Below are positions 35,040 to 46,295 of a stretch of DNA of 64,000 bases, piece after piece. The stretch's first letter is position 1. Every line of letters starts with the position of its first letter. Source of the stretch: Arachnopeziza araneosa (lineage: Eukaryota; Ascomycota; Leotiomycetes; Helotiales; Arachnopezizaceae); NCBI GenBank assembly GCA_003988855.1, contig QYAI01000144.1, positions 1 to 64,000 of the forward strand, given 5' to 3'. The notes under the pieces were generated by a model that saw only the letters and a list, made by a program, of their open reading frames with translations, did not search any database and had not been told where the DNA came from. The position numbers and the translations under genes are program-made.

Positions 35040-36236
35040 TTACTTGCCTCCGACTGGTAGAGGAGCGCTGGCTGATTTGGCCCCTCCTATGATCGAAGCC
35101 CACTCCTCTGGGAGTCCAAAAAAGAAGAACCACAACCCAAGGGATCCACAAATAATCACAAAGACCGCCGCCACCATGGCAGCTGAAACCAAAGCACCAG
35201 ATTGTTGAGCCGCCATTGATTCTCCATCACCTTCCCCACCCAACCTCCTCCCTTCCCCAAACCTCCGCCACGACAAGTCTAGTCCCCATGCGGGTTCACT
35301 AGTTGTACCCGTACCACTCCCTGGGACAAAAGCCTGGCCATACGGTCTCTGAACAGTAGCTTGGGTGCCAAACATGCGTTTCAGCCAACCTGGAGTGGGT
35401 ACCAAGTTCCTCTTGATTCCGGAAGTAGGATAGAGACCGGTGAGGAGATCATAGGTGTGAGCGGCAGCAAGACCGGTAGCTTGAACGAGCGCGGATTGCG
35501 GACCACAGACGATGAGAACGCAAAAGATGAGGGCGTAAGGTAGGTATTGCGATGGCATTTTGATGACGACAAATGTGATGGGTTGATCCCAGGAGTCACG
35601 TGTTGAGGTGGTGACGATGGAGAGAGCGAGAGCGGTGGCGAAGACGGTACCGATGGTGAAGAGGGGATTGAGGATCTGTGAGGTTGGTGTGAGATAAGCT
35701 CTCTGAGATGCAGTCCAGAGGCAAAGAGTTTCGTTCGTGATTCATAAAGCCAGACTTACAAGAATTATGAGTGAAACAAAACCAAGATACGTCACAAAAT
35801 CTGCTCGCTGAGTAAATCTCGGTGATGCAACCTCAATTTTAACTCCATAGACATATACTACTACTTATTAAAACCATCTCAAATCTTTATAGTGAAAATA
35901 AAAACTTACTAAAATAGGTATCGAACAAGATATTGATACCGCTACCTGTGATCAGGAGAGAAGTGAAAATTCGCCAGAGCTCGGGTGGGAGTTGAAAGAG
36001 GGATGGGAGCTGTAGGTCGAATTTACTGAATGGGAGGACGGTTAGATATACTAGAACGGACAGTGTGAATACCACGGCTGCTAGAGTTCTGAGTTTGTCA
36101 GTGAGATAGAGCGACAATTATGATGGATCAAAGTGGGCAGAGTATGACAGCCTAGGGATCAGGATAAGACTCAGAAGTCGAGGAGTACACACCGAATGAT
36201 TGGGGGAGCAGAGAAAAAGGATTCAATTGGCGACAT
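35040..36236 (-). CDS. DER1: Derlin (Der1-like ER membrane protein)
   Basis: Four exons, 36236-36193, 36088-35910, 35857-35760 and 35675-35040; 318 aa. The N-terminus MSPIESFFSAPPIIR is typical. Then come PELWRIFTSLLITG, FDTYF.YVYGVKIEVASPRF, a TYLGFVSLIIL helix, the QYLPYALIFCVLIVCGPQSA segment and the rhomboid-like end (HTYDLLTGLYPTSGIKRN, then LVPTPGWLKRMFG). Derlins are inactive rhomboids that pull misfolded proteins out of the ER with Hrd1 and Cdc48. The C-terminal 90 residues are Gly-rich with one extra hydrophobic stretch (VAAVFVIICGSLGLWFFFF), which is longer than in yeast Der1. The gene is intact and lies between decayed HET loci, so it marks stable chromosomal backbone there. Confidence 0.9.
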
Positions 36237-36604
36237 GTTGGATGCGTAGGACCACAACACTACCTATACAGCTATGAATAGAAATGAATGACTAGAGAAG
36301 AATTTGAGGCTTTTCCTCTGTCGAAGAATAAATCGAGGGCACCTGTATCGGTCGGACGTTTCAAAATGTTGGTCTCTGTCTTATTTAAGCGCCACAGCCG
36401 CTAAGGTTAAGCATTGCTAGATTGCGGCGCAGTTCAATGAGGAGCCTGAGTTCACAGGCACAGTCCGGGCTGGGATGTGACGCAAGTCCTGCCTGGTTCA
36501 GGCCTGTTCCGAAGCTACCCTAACACTCGGTTCAAAGATTGAGGTCTTCGCTATCCTCCACTCCAATGAAAACGATGTAAATAAAGAACTTACAGGAAGA
36601 GGCT
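36237..36604. other. Spacer between derlin and HET locus
   Basis: Promoter region of the derlin gene and the 3' flank of the HET locus. Nothing else seen. Confidence 0.55.
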
Positions 36605-38696
36605 CTAGTCTGGATCTTCCATGTCGAGCGTTCGATATATGCTCCTCATGCGCTCGCCAGAATCTTCATATTCTAGAACTCCCTTGGCGCTAAATCCGGT
36701 CAGGTTGGCAATAATAGCATGAATATCCTCTGGTTTTGTCGTTGAACGACTCAGCAATCCTTTCCATGCTCGCAAAAACCCGGTCTCATGACTTCTGCCG
36801 CCAGATAGTGTGATCGACTGGTCAAGAGAGTCTCGAACGTCGTTGCAAAGGGAGTCGCAGATTGGTAGATATTCGTCGAATCGTTTTGTATTCGTTTTGG
36901 TATGCTGCGAATCATCCGGAAAAAAATTGTAGTTCGGCTTATAGTAATACCGGCCATAGGAGCAAGTTGATAATCAATGATAAGAGCATAATCATGCCTG
37001 CATGAGTACCATCAATAAAACAGAGAGCTAAATTATGCCTTGTGACATGAATCGGTCGACACAAACAAGGTCGAATTCGGGTGTAGATGAGAACAGATAA
37101 ATGCAGCCAAGGGGATATCCCAACATATAACGGAGACCTCACAGTATCTTTGTAGGCTTGCGGATTCAAGTAGTTAATCTCCACCGTGCCGTCATAGAGT
37201 TGCAAGATACAATCCCGTGCCAAAAAGCCCTCTTGGAGTGTCCAGGCTCTGCTCATCCACTGACAACGAAAAATGTGCGCAGCAATCAGGAGCAATGATT
37301 TCTTATCGAGGGCTTCTAATTTACTCAGGAACTGAGAGGATTTGATTAGCCCATGGCGAGGAATGATAATCTTTTGTTTCTCAACAATCAACTGCTGCAA
37401 CTTACTATCTAGGATAAGAACTTTATTTGCGCCTGCATATACTAAATCCATCTGATCAATTGCTTGTTGTCTTATGTCGATGTATTTTTCATCCATAGGA
37501 ACGCACAGGGTGTCTAGCCAGAAAAGTTGATTTTTTAGTAGAGCCAGATGTGGAGGATCCCAGCTAAAAAGATTACGTCTAGAATCTGGTGGAATATTAC
37601 GTATAAATGTGTCCAACCATTCAAGTTGGCATTGATAAACTCCATTGTCCTCAGAGCCCAGCTGGTTGTCAGACCATACGTGGGATATGGCAACGTAGCG
37701 GGTATGCTTTGAACACTTAACAACCGCTAGCTGAACAGAACCAGTTGCATCATGGGTCAGCGATATAAGTGGTATATCACCATTGCGAATGGCCGTAACA
37801 ATATCTTCTGCCAGTGGTTGGCGTCTCATGCATTGGCAACCATCCGCACGATGATGGGCGCGTGCTTCTGGATGTGCGATGTCCTGTGCTTGGCAATAGT
37901 CTTTTGTGCACAAGCGGTGCGATTCAGCGTTAGTATTCCGTTTTACGTGAGATAATAAAGAACCGCATAGTCGAAAGTCAAACCATTACTAAAGAGTGTT
38001 CTCATACATAGCCCACTCTTTCGGCCTCGTCCAAGCAGTAAACCAACCAAAGGTATCTTGCTAGTCAACCAACGTTGAAGTGACGTTGTTGATAGGACAT
38101 TATTCTTCGCCAGGGTTTCTTCGTAGGATAACCGTCCAATACCTTCACCTTGGAATACTCGTTCCAGGTGAAGAAGCAATAGACGTACGGAAAGGCAAAC
38201 AGGAGGAAGTGCAGAATCTATAAGCACATCAACCCCCCCAAATTCCAAGCACTTTTTCATTGCAAAGGAAAGGCAGCGACGGACGCGATACTCTCGCGTT
38301 TCCTGAATGGATGCCCGCCGGTTATTTTCTGCTTTTCGATAGCCATTGAATAGTTCGTCAAGTTAGAGGTTGACCCGAATATCAAGTGCTGGACTAACAG
38401 GATTTTGGTCTTGGTTTTCCTCCGTATTGATGAAGAATAGTGTTCTATCCACATGCCAACCTACGATCTCATCAATGAGACCAAAGAAAAGCCGTGTTTG
38501 CATTAACGCTGCCAATTCAACGGGATCCCTAGTGATATCCAAGTCCCCTGAAGACGGCGGCAACGTGAAGCCATTTCGTTGGGCATAGTTGAAGAAAAGG
38601 TTCGGACTGGTGTGATCATATTGAAGAGATGAAAAGTAAGGGACGGTGGATAGGGGGTATATCAGAGTCTTCCGGATAAAGAAAGACAAAACTCAT
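36605..38696 (-). pseudogene. HET-domain gene with a stop and frameshifts
   Basis: Homology runs from about 38696 to the stop at 36605. Segments are YAQRNGFTLPPSSGDLDITR, a DELFNGYRKAENNRR region, GGVDVLIDSALPPVCLSVRL, SHVKRNTNAESHRLCTKDYC, the HET core YVAISHVWSDNQLGSEDN, FWLDTLCVP and MSRAWTLQEG, and a C-terminal exon with GFLRAWKGLLSRSTTKPED. The last intron (36950-36905, GTATTA..CGCAG) keeps phase. Lesions: the only near ATG (38696) is out of frame with the following block, a TAA at 38363-38365 lies in frame, and the frame changes near 37950 between AVLYYL and SHVKRNT with no room for an intron. I read it as inactivated; an intron I missed could explain one lesion but hardly all three. 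Confidence 0.65.
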
Positions 38697-40849
38697 ACTG
38701 TTTGAGATTGGATTGACATATAATCTAGCATATCTGTCACTTAGGTTCCTTTATTTGAGCTTCCATCGAAGATAAGGCTGTGGAGAGACTGCGGACGAGG
38801 CAGTGCCACAACACCCGGCGCAGATGCGGGTTGCGCCACTACATGCCGGGTCGTATGCATTACTTCAAAGTTAAACCGATAACTTAACATTGGACTTATG
38901 ATTTGATAGTCAAGTCACTCGGGCAAGTGATCCCAGATAACATACTAAGATAATTCTTATTCAGCCAGAATAGGCCAGTTCATTATCTTGCCAAGACTTC
39001 AGAAATTTGGACCTCAAGTTCTGCGCATCTTCGTTGAAGTTCGATCAAAACCGGATCAGGCTGTGTGTTTGACAAACACGAGGCTTTATCATCGTAAGGG
39101 AGGAACGCTTAAATTATTAGAGTCGGAGAGCTGAAGGATGTGAAAATTTTCTTCGAAGGATCGAGAGCATTTTCTGACTGGTTGGCGTAGAAGCAGATTT
39201 CAAGGCCGCAATAATTGCCATATATGGGAGTCGATGCAGCTATGGTGTTGGCAAGGCTCGAAAGATTCGATCTGGAGACCAACCATTGACTTCAGTAGCT
39301 GAAAATCTGACTCGCGCAGATATTTCTTTTACTGCTGCAAAAGCAAATATCGAGGCTTTGAAATCAGGCGCGTGTCGCAAATGAAAATGTGGGGGTCAAC
39401 CGTTGACGTTCAAGGAGAATGAATGACGATGTTGATAAAGCTCAAAACAGCCGACAGGGCAATGGTCCCATGACCGCGGCTTTGAACCACGGAAGGAACT
39501 CCTGACTGAATAACTCTACCATAACCCAGATGCGGCTTTTCTTTGTAAGATAATTAATTCTAGAAATGAATCTGGGTGTAAGTATAATGTCGACACAGAT
39601 ATAAAAATGTCAAAATCAGAGAGATCGTCAAAAGCCAAGATTTATGGCAATGCAGCTAGAGCTTAGTGGAGCTAAATAAGATAAAGCGGCGACAGGTAAG
39701 ATTTTAGACGTGATTAGAGAACGTAAGAGACATATTCTAGTGCGAGTATATTTGCTACATAAATTTTAATGATTAGGCTATTTCAGTAGGAGTTTACACC
39801 AAGTTTACCGCTATTATCAGACTCTAAGCTTATCCTCGCTGGTTCTTTTTTAGTCTGCAGACGTGAGTTGCTGCTGCTTTAACCTGTGTTAGATTCGGGA
39901 AGCCTTAGCACTGACACATTTTGGGCTTTGTTCTTGAGCGTTTTTAGCTTGTCTACTTGATTACTGAAATCGCTTCTGATTATGACTTTTTTTTTGGGGT
40001 CGTTTGAGCTATCAATCCTAATGATTACCGCTTTTTATTTCAATTGATGCGAGTGATTTTGAAGGCGGGGCTCTTTCTGGAGGCCTTCTCGATCGTAAAA
40101 CAAGGGAAGGAAAACCTGGGACGACAACATACCACACCTCACACAAGCACAAGAAATTCGGGAGGATCCAGAGGGCTTTCGTTATGCTGCATCTTGGATG
40201 CAAGAAAACTTGTTTCCCTAAACCACTGCACTGTCTTCAGCCGCACGCCGGTCCAATGATTTTCGCAGGTGAATGTGTTTCGCGTTCGGTGTAACGGTGG
40301 CTGGGGCGGAGTCGAAATTCGACCACTTCAGGCGCAGAAGTTCTCGCACCTAAGGTAGAGCTTGCATGAGCTTCTTCTGGGGTTTTAGTCTGAAGTGGGG
40401 GTTCTCAACTTCAATAGCATTGCTCTACGGGCAAGCCGGCTCTCGAGACTGTACAACCCTATTAGCTCGATTCATCGGAATATCACTCACCCACCACTGG
40501 CGGCCTGTTGAACCTTCCTTCATGCATCTTGTATTTCTATGCCCCATGAACACATATCCAATCAGCTCGCTTGAATATCTAACTTCGAAACAGTCCAGTT
40601 GATTTAAATCTCAGGCTTACCCCCAGAGCCGCCCGTCCTTGGCCGACAACTAAGTTTCTAACAAATAATTAACGCAGAGATAGTTGTTACTTCCAATAGT
40701 CTTTTCATCAAGGTACGTACCCAAAGTTTTTAATCATCGCTCCTTAAAATCATTCTAGCTGATTCTGATATTCTGCTGCCATAGCCGCCGCCGAATTCTT
40801 CGAACGTATTTTCAAAATCGCTGGCATTGATTGCCTCGAACGGATAATT
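38697..40849. other. Gene-poor region with one decayed frame
   Basis: About 2.1 kb. Apart from the remnant at 38983-39320, no gene is supported; short frames at 40018-40600 on both strands lack any motif. Confidence 0.5.
38983..39320 (-). pseudogene. Possible coding remnant, unknown family
   Basis: One minus-strand frame reads as protein-like sequence over about 105 codons: YGNYCGLEICFYANQSENAL, then DPSKKIFTSFSSPTLI, an in-frame TAA at about 39109, then FLPYDDKASCLSNTQPDPVL and a helical end (IELQRRCAELEVQISEVLAR) before a stop at 38983. A TGA closes the frame on its upstream side. It may instead be two exons of a gene whose other parts I cannot find. Family not recognised. Confidence 0.25.
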
Positions 40850-42847
40850 ATGGCTCGCTATGTCAAAGCTTCCGACACAGCTGCAGAAGAAAGGACCTGG
40901 GCCAAGATCATCCATGTCCCTGGTCTCGTTCTGTGTACTATTATTAGTACCTTTATTCTGTTTAGGCTGGAAAAGAACTTGGTTGTCGGTGGGAATGGGA
41001 GCGCATACCATACTATAACAAACGCACCAACTACGACACAGCAGATAGTAACGGTCATCTCGAATATTCTTGGAACAATTCATGCCAACGCTGTTGCAAA
41101 GTTGTTCAATCACGCAACTCGTATCATTCTCGCAAGGCAGCCGACGTCTCTTCATCGACTGAAGCTGTGGTATGCGCTGAGTACTATATCGTTGGATCGA
41201 TCCGTCCGATTGGCCGAGTTGCCACTTATTGTTGTAGTTTATTATGCATTATCACTAGGTCCGTCTGCTTTATGGTCCGGAGCTCTCGCCCCAATTCCAG
41301 TTGTCACACAAGATAAACAAGCCTCGATAACTCTTCCTCGATATACAGATCAGTCATACCAGTACTGGTCACAAAATTCGTTCTACCCTAGTACTGATAA
41401 CACTCTCCTTATCACTCCCAAAGGCACATTCTCATATCTTCCAATCCGGGACAGACTCGGATATCTAATCATTGATGGGTCCTCCGCCACCAGCACAGAT
41501 ATTAGCCAGCCACAGATACAACCCAAAAATGATTATTCAAATTATACTTATATTGGTCGATCCTATGGAGTCGGCTCTTCTGTGGGCTTAACGGATGAAG
41601 CACTCCAGAATACCACAGTCAAGTACGGCTATATCGAGCACGGATATCATGCTGATGTGAACTGCATGCATAACACATCTACACAGTTCCGGATGATTCT
41701 AGTAAACCACGGAATGAAAAATAACAATTGGGAAATACCGTATTCGTACCTTGCAACCGGATCGGGTCCGAATGGCCCTGCGGACAATTGTACCTCAAGC
41801 AGCGTGGAAAACTGTGGTGGATTCATTGTAGGAGGATTAGGAGGCAGTCAAGATATTGTCGCGGCAGGATGGTGGGCGTCAACTGAATCTGGCCTTCAGT
41901 TTGATGGTTTCCCGAAACCAGACAGGTACATCGGCAAGACACGCCCAGTCCTCTCCAAATCCTTCACGACCATAGCCGCAGGATCCGGAAACCTAGCTCT
42001 GAACCAAGTACAGTGTAGTATATCCATGATCCCGACCGCCTTCAATGTCAACGTGAGTATCTCTGATCGAAAACTCACAATTACTCCGCGAAATGAGTCA
42101 AACGTGGCGGATATCGAGCCCACTGGATTTATTGCCGATTCAGCAGCGTCAGTCCTTGCACTTATGTCTGGTCAAGACATAAGTTTAGGAACATCCATCA
42201 TTGGTAGTATTCTGACGCGCAACATTGACAATAAAATCAATCAGCAAGGGCTTTCCGGTCAAACACAGTTTCAAGACGTGGCAACATTACAAGCCATCGC
42301 CGAGTCCATCGAAACACTCATAGATGATAACCTTCTTGCTACAGCAAGCGCGCAACTCATGATTGCAAATGATTCCTACGAAGATATTTCCATTCTATAT
42401 AGGAAGAGTTTAAGGATTGGGGCAAAACGAGTTGTGATTCCTCTCGTTATCATCAACGCTCTTATCATTGCCCTCTTTATCGAGGAGTCACTGCGAACGC
42501 GAAACTGGCGAGCTCTTCCTAGATTTGATTACGCTAACGTGGAGAATATCATTGTGGCTACCTCATTGGGTGGATCTGATCTTGGTAATGCGGTACTGAG
42601 CAAATCGAATTGGGTCGGTGGTAAACTGGCAGCGACTGCTGGAGACGTGAAGGTTATAGTGAGGCAGGACGATCATGTGCAGCTTGGTATCGCTGAGGAG
42701 GATTGTGGGGAGACGAGGAAACATAGTAGTGAGGATGGAGTAGAACTTATTCAGGCCGAGTATTCAAGAAAGCCATATAGTGACCAGGGAGGAGATGATG
42801 AGAACTCAAGGGGACCCTACAGTGATCAGAGAGGAGACGATGTGTAA
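40850..42847 (+). CDS. Glycosylated membrane protein, unknown function
   Basis: Single exon, 665 aa, clear ATG. A cytosolic start is followed by a helix near residues 27-43 (PGLVLCTIISTFILF) and a second near 123-140 (LPLIVVVYYALSLGPSALW). About 380 residues predicted outside the cytosol follow, rich in Ser, Thr and Asn, with at least six N-glycosylation sequons (NYT, NTT, NTS, NCT, NVS, NES) and several cysteines. A last helix lies near 528-545 (VVIPLVIINALIIALFIEE), then a 115-residue acidic tail. The tail ends in two imperfect repeats of PYSDQxGDD. This layout is seen in large families of uncharacterised ascomycete surface proteins. Flanked on both sides by empty DNA. Confidence 0.75.
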   Translation: MARYVKASDTAAEERTWAKIIHVPGLVLCTIISTFILFRLEKNLVVGGNGSAYHTITNAPTTTQQIVTVISNILGTIHANAVAKLFNHATRIILARQPTSLHRLKLWYALSTISLDRSVRLAELPLIVVVYYALSLGPSALWSGALAPIPVVTQDKQASITLPRYTDQSYQYWSQNSFYPSTDNTLLITPKGTFSYLPIRDRLGYLIIDGSSATSTDISQPQIQPKNDYSNYTYIGRSYGVGSSVGLTDEALQNTTVKYGYIEHGYHADVNCMHNTSTQFRMILVNHGMKNNNWEIPYSYLATGSGPNGPADNCTSSSVENCGGFIVGGLGGSQDIVAAGWWASTESGLQFDGFPKPDRYIGKTRPVLSKSFTTIAAGSGNLALNQVQCSISMIPTAFNVNVSISDRKLTITPRNESNVADIEPTGFIADSAASVLALMSGQDISLGTSIIGSILTRNIDNKINQQGLSGQTQFQDVATLQAIAESIETLIDDNLLATASAQLMIANDSYEDISILYRKSLRIGAKRVVIPLVIINALIIALFIEESLRTRNWRALPRFDYANVENIIVATSLGGSDLGNAVLSKSNWVGGKLAATAGDVKVIVRQDDHVQLGIAEEDCGETRKHSSEDGVELIQAEYSRKPYSDQGGDDENSRGPYSDQRGDDV

Positions 42848-44049
42848 GTGAATCCTCTTAGTTACAGCGTGAGGAAGCTTAGAATGTGGGCAGTTGAAAA
42901 GATGTGTGAACTAACTTCCATTATTTTACTCTTCAAGTAAGTAAGTAAATGAAAATTTGTTTTTGTTGATTGGAAATCAATATTCCAGATATTATTATCT
43001 TACGTAGGTCCGCTACGATTGACAGGAGCATAGTAATCACGTGTATCTAGCTTGGAGTAAAACCAGGGTAGTTTTCTGATTGAAATACAGGGTAGTGACA
43101 AACTTCCCCTCTGCGGTGAGGCTGGAGCCTCGTGTATCTTTGTTTCTCGAAGCATTTCAGCACCACAACCTGTCGGCCATGAATTTCGAGACGGTCATCT
43201 ACCGATTGTTCGACTTGTTCTTCAAAGATGGTATTAGGTCATTGGATACAGCTCTCGACATCGAAGCAGGTAACAGCGATACTAAGGAAAGTTGTATATT
43301 GGGGGAGACTGAACACCTCCCCTCCGTTGAAGCTTTTTGTCGATTTCTCTTGCCTCGCACGCACGGATTCCTCCAAAAACATAAACGAACCTCAGATGAT
43401 ACAAATGAAGACGCCAACGTTGATTTTTCCCGAGATGCTTGGGATTTAGATGTGCAGTTTCCCTATTTGTGTTTGTTTTATTCGTTTTCTACATCGTGAC
43501 TCAATATCTCTGTACCCTCGGCGTCGTGATCTCTAGATATGTCTCGTCAAAACCGATTTTCTAGTTTCAGGACTGTACATACTTCAACACCCAATCCTAT
43601 ACCTTTAAGCGGCCAAAAAAATAACACGATCGGAGCCCAAGCTGACAGCTAGCCTCATCATTTAAATGAGTACTACTCCGGTTGCTCAGTATCTACTCAG
43701 CGGCTGCTCAGATTGCTCAGGCAGCGCAGGTAGCTCGCTGAGCCGACAGAGAGCCGAGGGTGATTGGTGTCTGATTTGAAGTAGTCATGCTTATCAATCG
43801 GATGTGGAATAAAGATTGAAGGAATAAAGTTTAGTAATCAAGGAAATAAAACAAGAAAGAGGGCTCCGAATCAAGAAACTTCAAACATGGTAGAGAAGGA
43901 GCACTTTTATTTGCCTATGCCATATGGGTATCATCGCTCTAAGCCCAGCCGTTGTCTAGTGACAAAGCAGGCACGGAAACAAATACGATCTTGCCTCATT
44001 GGGCATCATCGCGCAATAAGCAATACGGAGAATATGTTCAAATACAAAC
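42848..44049. other. Intergenic region with a short orphan frame
   Basis: An open frame with ATG at 43179-43499 (106 codons, plus strand) has no recognised content and is rich in Asp, Asn and Thr; it may be chance or a remnant. The GCTCAG-type repeat lies at 43682-43763. Confidence 0.4.
43682..43763. repeat. GCTCAG-type repeat block, second copy
   Basis: Several TGCTCAG/ACTCAG units in 40 bp followed by GAGCCGAGGGTGA, the same 13-bp ending as in the block at 28808-28855. No flanking duplication could be identified. Confidence 0.5.
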
Positions 44050-45570
44050 TCAATCATCACTATTCTTGCGGCCCTTGGAAGCATCAACACGTCCAACCAG
44101 CTCGGCTGTTTCATCCATCTTCTCCTGAGTCTCGCCCGAGATGATGAAACTGGCCCAATCCTCCTTCTTAACTTCATCACGGAGCCAACCATGGATGATG
44201 ATGCGACCCTCATCAACCTCTGTGCTGTAGAGGTCCAAGAAGTGCTTCTTGGCAACGCGTATATTCATTGCGGCGATCAGTCGAGCGGTTGCAAAAGAAC
44301 GTTCCTTCATGAATCCCTTGATGAGACCTAGCATGAGTGAGCCAGGAGGACGAACGTTCATATCAACGACCCAGAGTTTGCGCTCATAGTCCTCTATGAC
44401 GTCGATTCCAACGAAACCATAGTAACCACGAGAGGTGAGATAATCAGCCACGTCCAGCGTCAGACTGTCGAACTTGCCTCGGAAGAATTCTTGCTTGTCG
44501 TATCGAATTGTGGCGCCGTCCCAGCGATTATCCTCTACGAGGTTCTGCTCCGTGCAACAAATGAAATCCACCTCGCCGGTTCGTTTAAGGAAGAATGTAA
44601 CTGCGTAGTTGATGTTGGAGTTGTGGACGTATTGGGTAAACATAATGGAAGCACAGCGGAGATGAGCATTCTCCCAAGTTACTTGAGAAGTACTATATTG
44701 ACAGACAGCAGAAGTAACACACTGCATGTTGTAGCGATCTTCTTCTGTCTTGATAATCCAGGTCCCATGCCCATCGCATGATTGCTGCACCTTTATCACG
44801 AACGGGAGTTCGAGGCTCTTCAGTTCGGCGGAAACGTCTTGGACGAATTCGGATATGAGCTCAAGAGGCATGCCATTCTTATTTACTCCGCTTCGTCCAT
44901 AAATCTCCATGATGCGGCCGCGATCGGTAATCTCTTCCTCCGTAAGAAAGTCGATGATATGAGCTCGTGGAGTAGAGAAGGGGGCGAGTGCGAGACAACG
45001 CTTGGTATGTAGCTCATAGTGGAGATCAGAGTCCATTGCGATATGGATTGGTCGCGTTCTAATAGGAAAATGAATCCCATCAATTGGTAGTCGGCATAGG
45101 AGAATGTGGGCGGATTCAAAGGTAGCTCCAAAGGTGCTGTTTCGAATAAAAGTCGCATCTTTAAGCGGGAAGATTGTAGCTCTCTGGGATGGATGTATGG
45201 TGTCAAGACTCTCTTTCATCAAAACTGGAAGATTTTCAACTTCATCAATATGGAAGCAAGCGACTGGGATTCTTCCAGCTGCCATGGCAAATTTGAGCTG
45301 GCCAAGGGCTTGTACAACAGTTCGCCAGGAGGAAGTGCTCTTCTTCAGTCGAGGCGCAAAGAGAAAATCCTCCATATCATACTGATTGCCCTGGTAGACA
45401 AATCGAGGAGTGTCTTCGTGAACGCCATCGTCCTCGCGATGATCGCAAAGATTGTCGTGAATGCCAATGGGGTTGTGTGGGACGAGAACTAAGGATTGTC
45501 CAGTGCCCTCGAGCTCTGCTTCGTAGTAGTCGGCGATGGTACGATCAAGCTTAAGCATCGTAGAAGACAT
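44050..45570 (-). CDS. ATP-grasp fold ligase-like protein
   Basis: Single exon; ATG at 45570 chosen over upstream in-frame codons because a long AT-rich leader precedes it; 506 aa. The ATP-grasp signature appears in the C-terminal half: LPFVIKVQQSCDGHGTWIIK (Lys that binds ATP phosphates and a Gly-rich loop), FFLKRTGEVDFICCTEQNL, then YYGFVGIDVIEDYERKLWVV followed by DMNVRPPGS (Asp, Asn and Arg of the Mg-ATP site). Fungal relatives are annotated as solid-state-culture-specific ATP-grasp proteins. Such enzymes join a carboxylate to an amine or thiol at the cost of ATP; substrates of this group are unknown. Alone here, with no obvious partner gene. Confidence 0.8.
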   Translation of the reverse strand: MSSTMLKLDRTIADYYEAELEGTGQSLVLVPHNPIGIHDNLCDHREDDGVHEDTPRFVYQGNQYDMEDFLFAPRLKKSTSSWRTVVQALGQLKFAMAAGRIPVACFHIDEVENLPVLMKESLDTIHPSQRATIFPLKDATFIRNSTFGATFESAHILLCRLPIDGIHFPIRTRPIHIAMDSDLHYELHTKRCLALAPFSTPRAHIIDFLTEEEITDRGRIMEIYGRSGVNKNGMPLELISEFVQDVSAELKSLELPFVIKVQQSCDGHGTWIIKTEEDRYNMQCVTSAVCQYSTSQVTWENAHLRCASIMFTQYVHNSNINYAVTFFLKRTGEVDFICCTEQNLVEDNRWDGATIRYDKQEFFRGKFDSLTLDVADYLTSRGYYGFVGIDVIEDYERKLWVVDMNVRPPGSLMLGLIKGFMKERSFATARLIAAMNIRVAKKHFLDLYSTEVDEGRIIIHGWLRDEVKKEDWASFIISGETQEKMDETAELVGRVDASKGRKNSDD

Positions 45571-46295
45571 ACTGCCACATGATGTTGTTGTGTGGAGGAT
45601 ACGGTGATTAGGAGCGAGACAAAGTGGCTTATATAGGTCCGAGTCAGATAGTGAATTTTGGAATTTTGGAAAAAAGATCACGAGGTTGAGAGATAGCGTC
45701 TTATCTGATTTTGAATATCGAAAGAGATTTCCGAAGAAAGAGTGAATTTGAAAGTCAAATGATGGAAATGTTGTCAATTGAAAGAGGTGATAACCACTCT
45801 TCAGATTCAGAGGCGACCTACGGTCTCAGAAATAGAAGTTGGTCCTACAGCTGGAAGGTGCTACTCGCCACAATAACTTTAGATGAGGAATCAATCATTA
45901 GAGATATCTAGAATGATCTCGGAGAGTCGACTCTAAATCCGAACTCAGGTTGTCTTGACCAAGCATCCCGGTTCAGGTACAAGACCCAAAGCTGCGAAAC
46001 CTAGTAGAGGCGAGTTGTGTAACCAACCATCCCGATTCCACAACCGAGAAAGGAATAATGATCCGATGAGATACTTACAAGTTGAGAACAAAGTACGTGG
46101 TTCTATGGGATCTGAGGAAATCAAGGGAACGTACCAAGATGCAGGCAGCGCAAAGGTCCTCGACATTTAACAAAGAATGTTGAAGAAGATGTAGGATGTT
46201 GAGAAGACACAAATCAGTACATGTTTGAATGTAGATATTGAAACCTTAGGACAAGCATATCTTACAGTAAGCCATCAACGTAGAATGACTGATCC
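45571..46295. other. Intergenic region
   Basis: 5' flank of the ATP-grasp gene and 3' flank of the 2EXR gene. No feature seen. Confidence 0.6.

Noticed and set aside
40730..41155. Minus-strand frame opposite the 40850 membrane protein
   Set aside because: Overlaps the clear 665-codon gene and has no recognisable content.
43179..43499. 106-codon plus-strand ORF
   Set aside because: Has an ATG, but no domain, no splice evidence and AT-rich flanks; kept only as a note in the intergenic entry.
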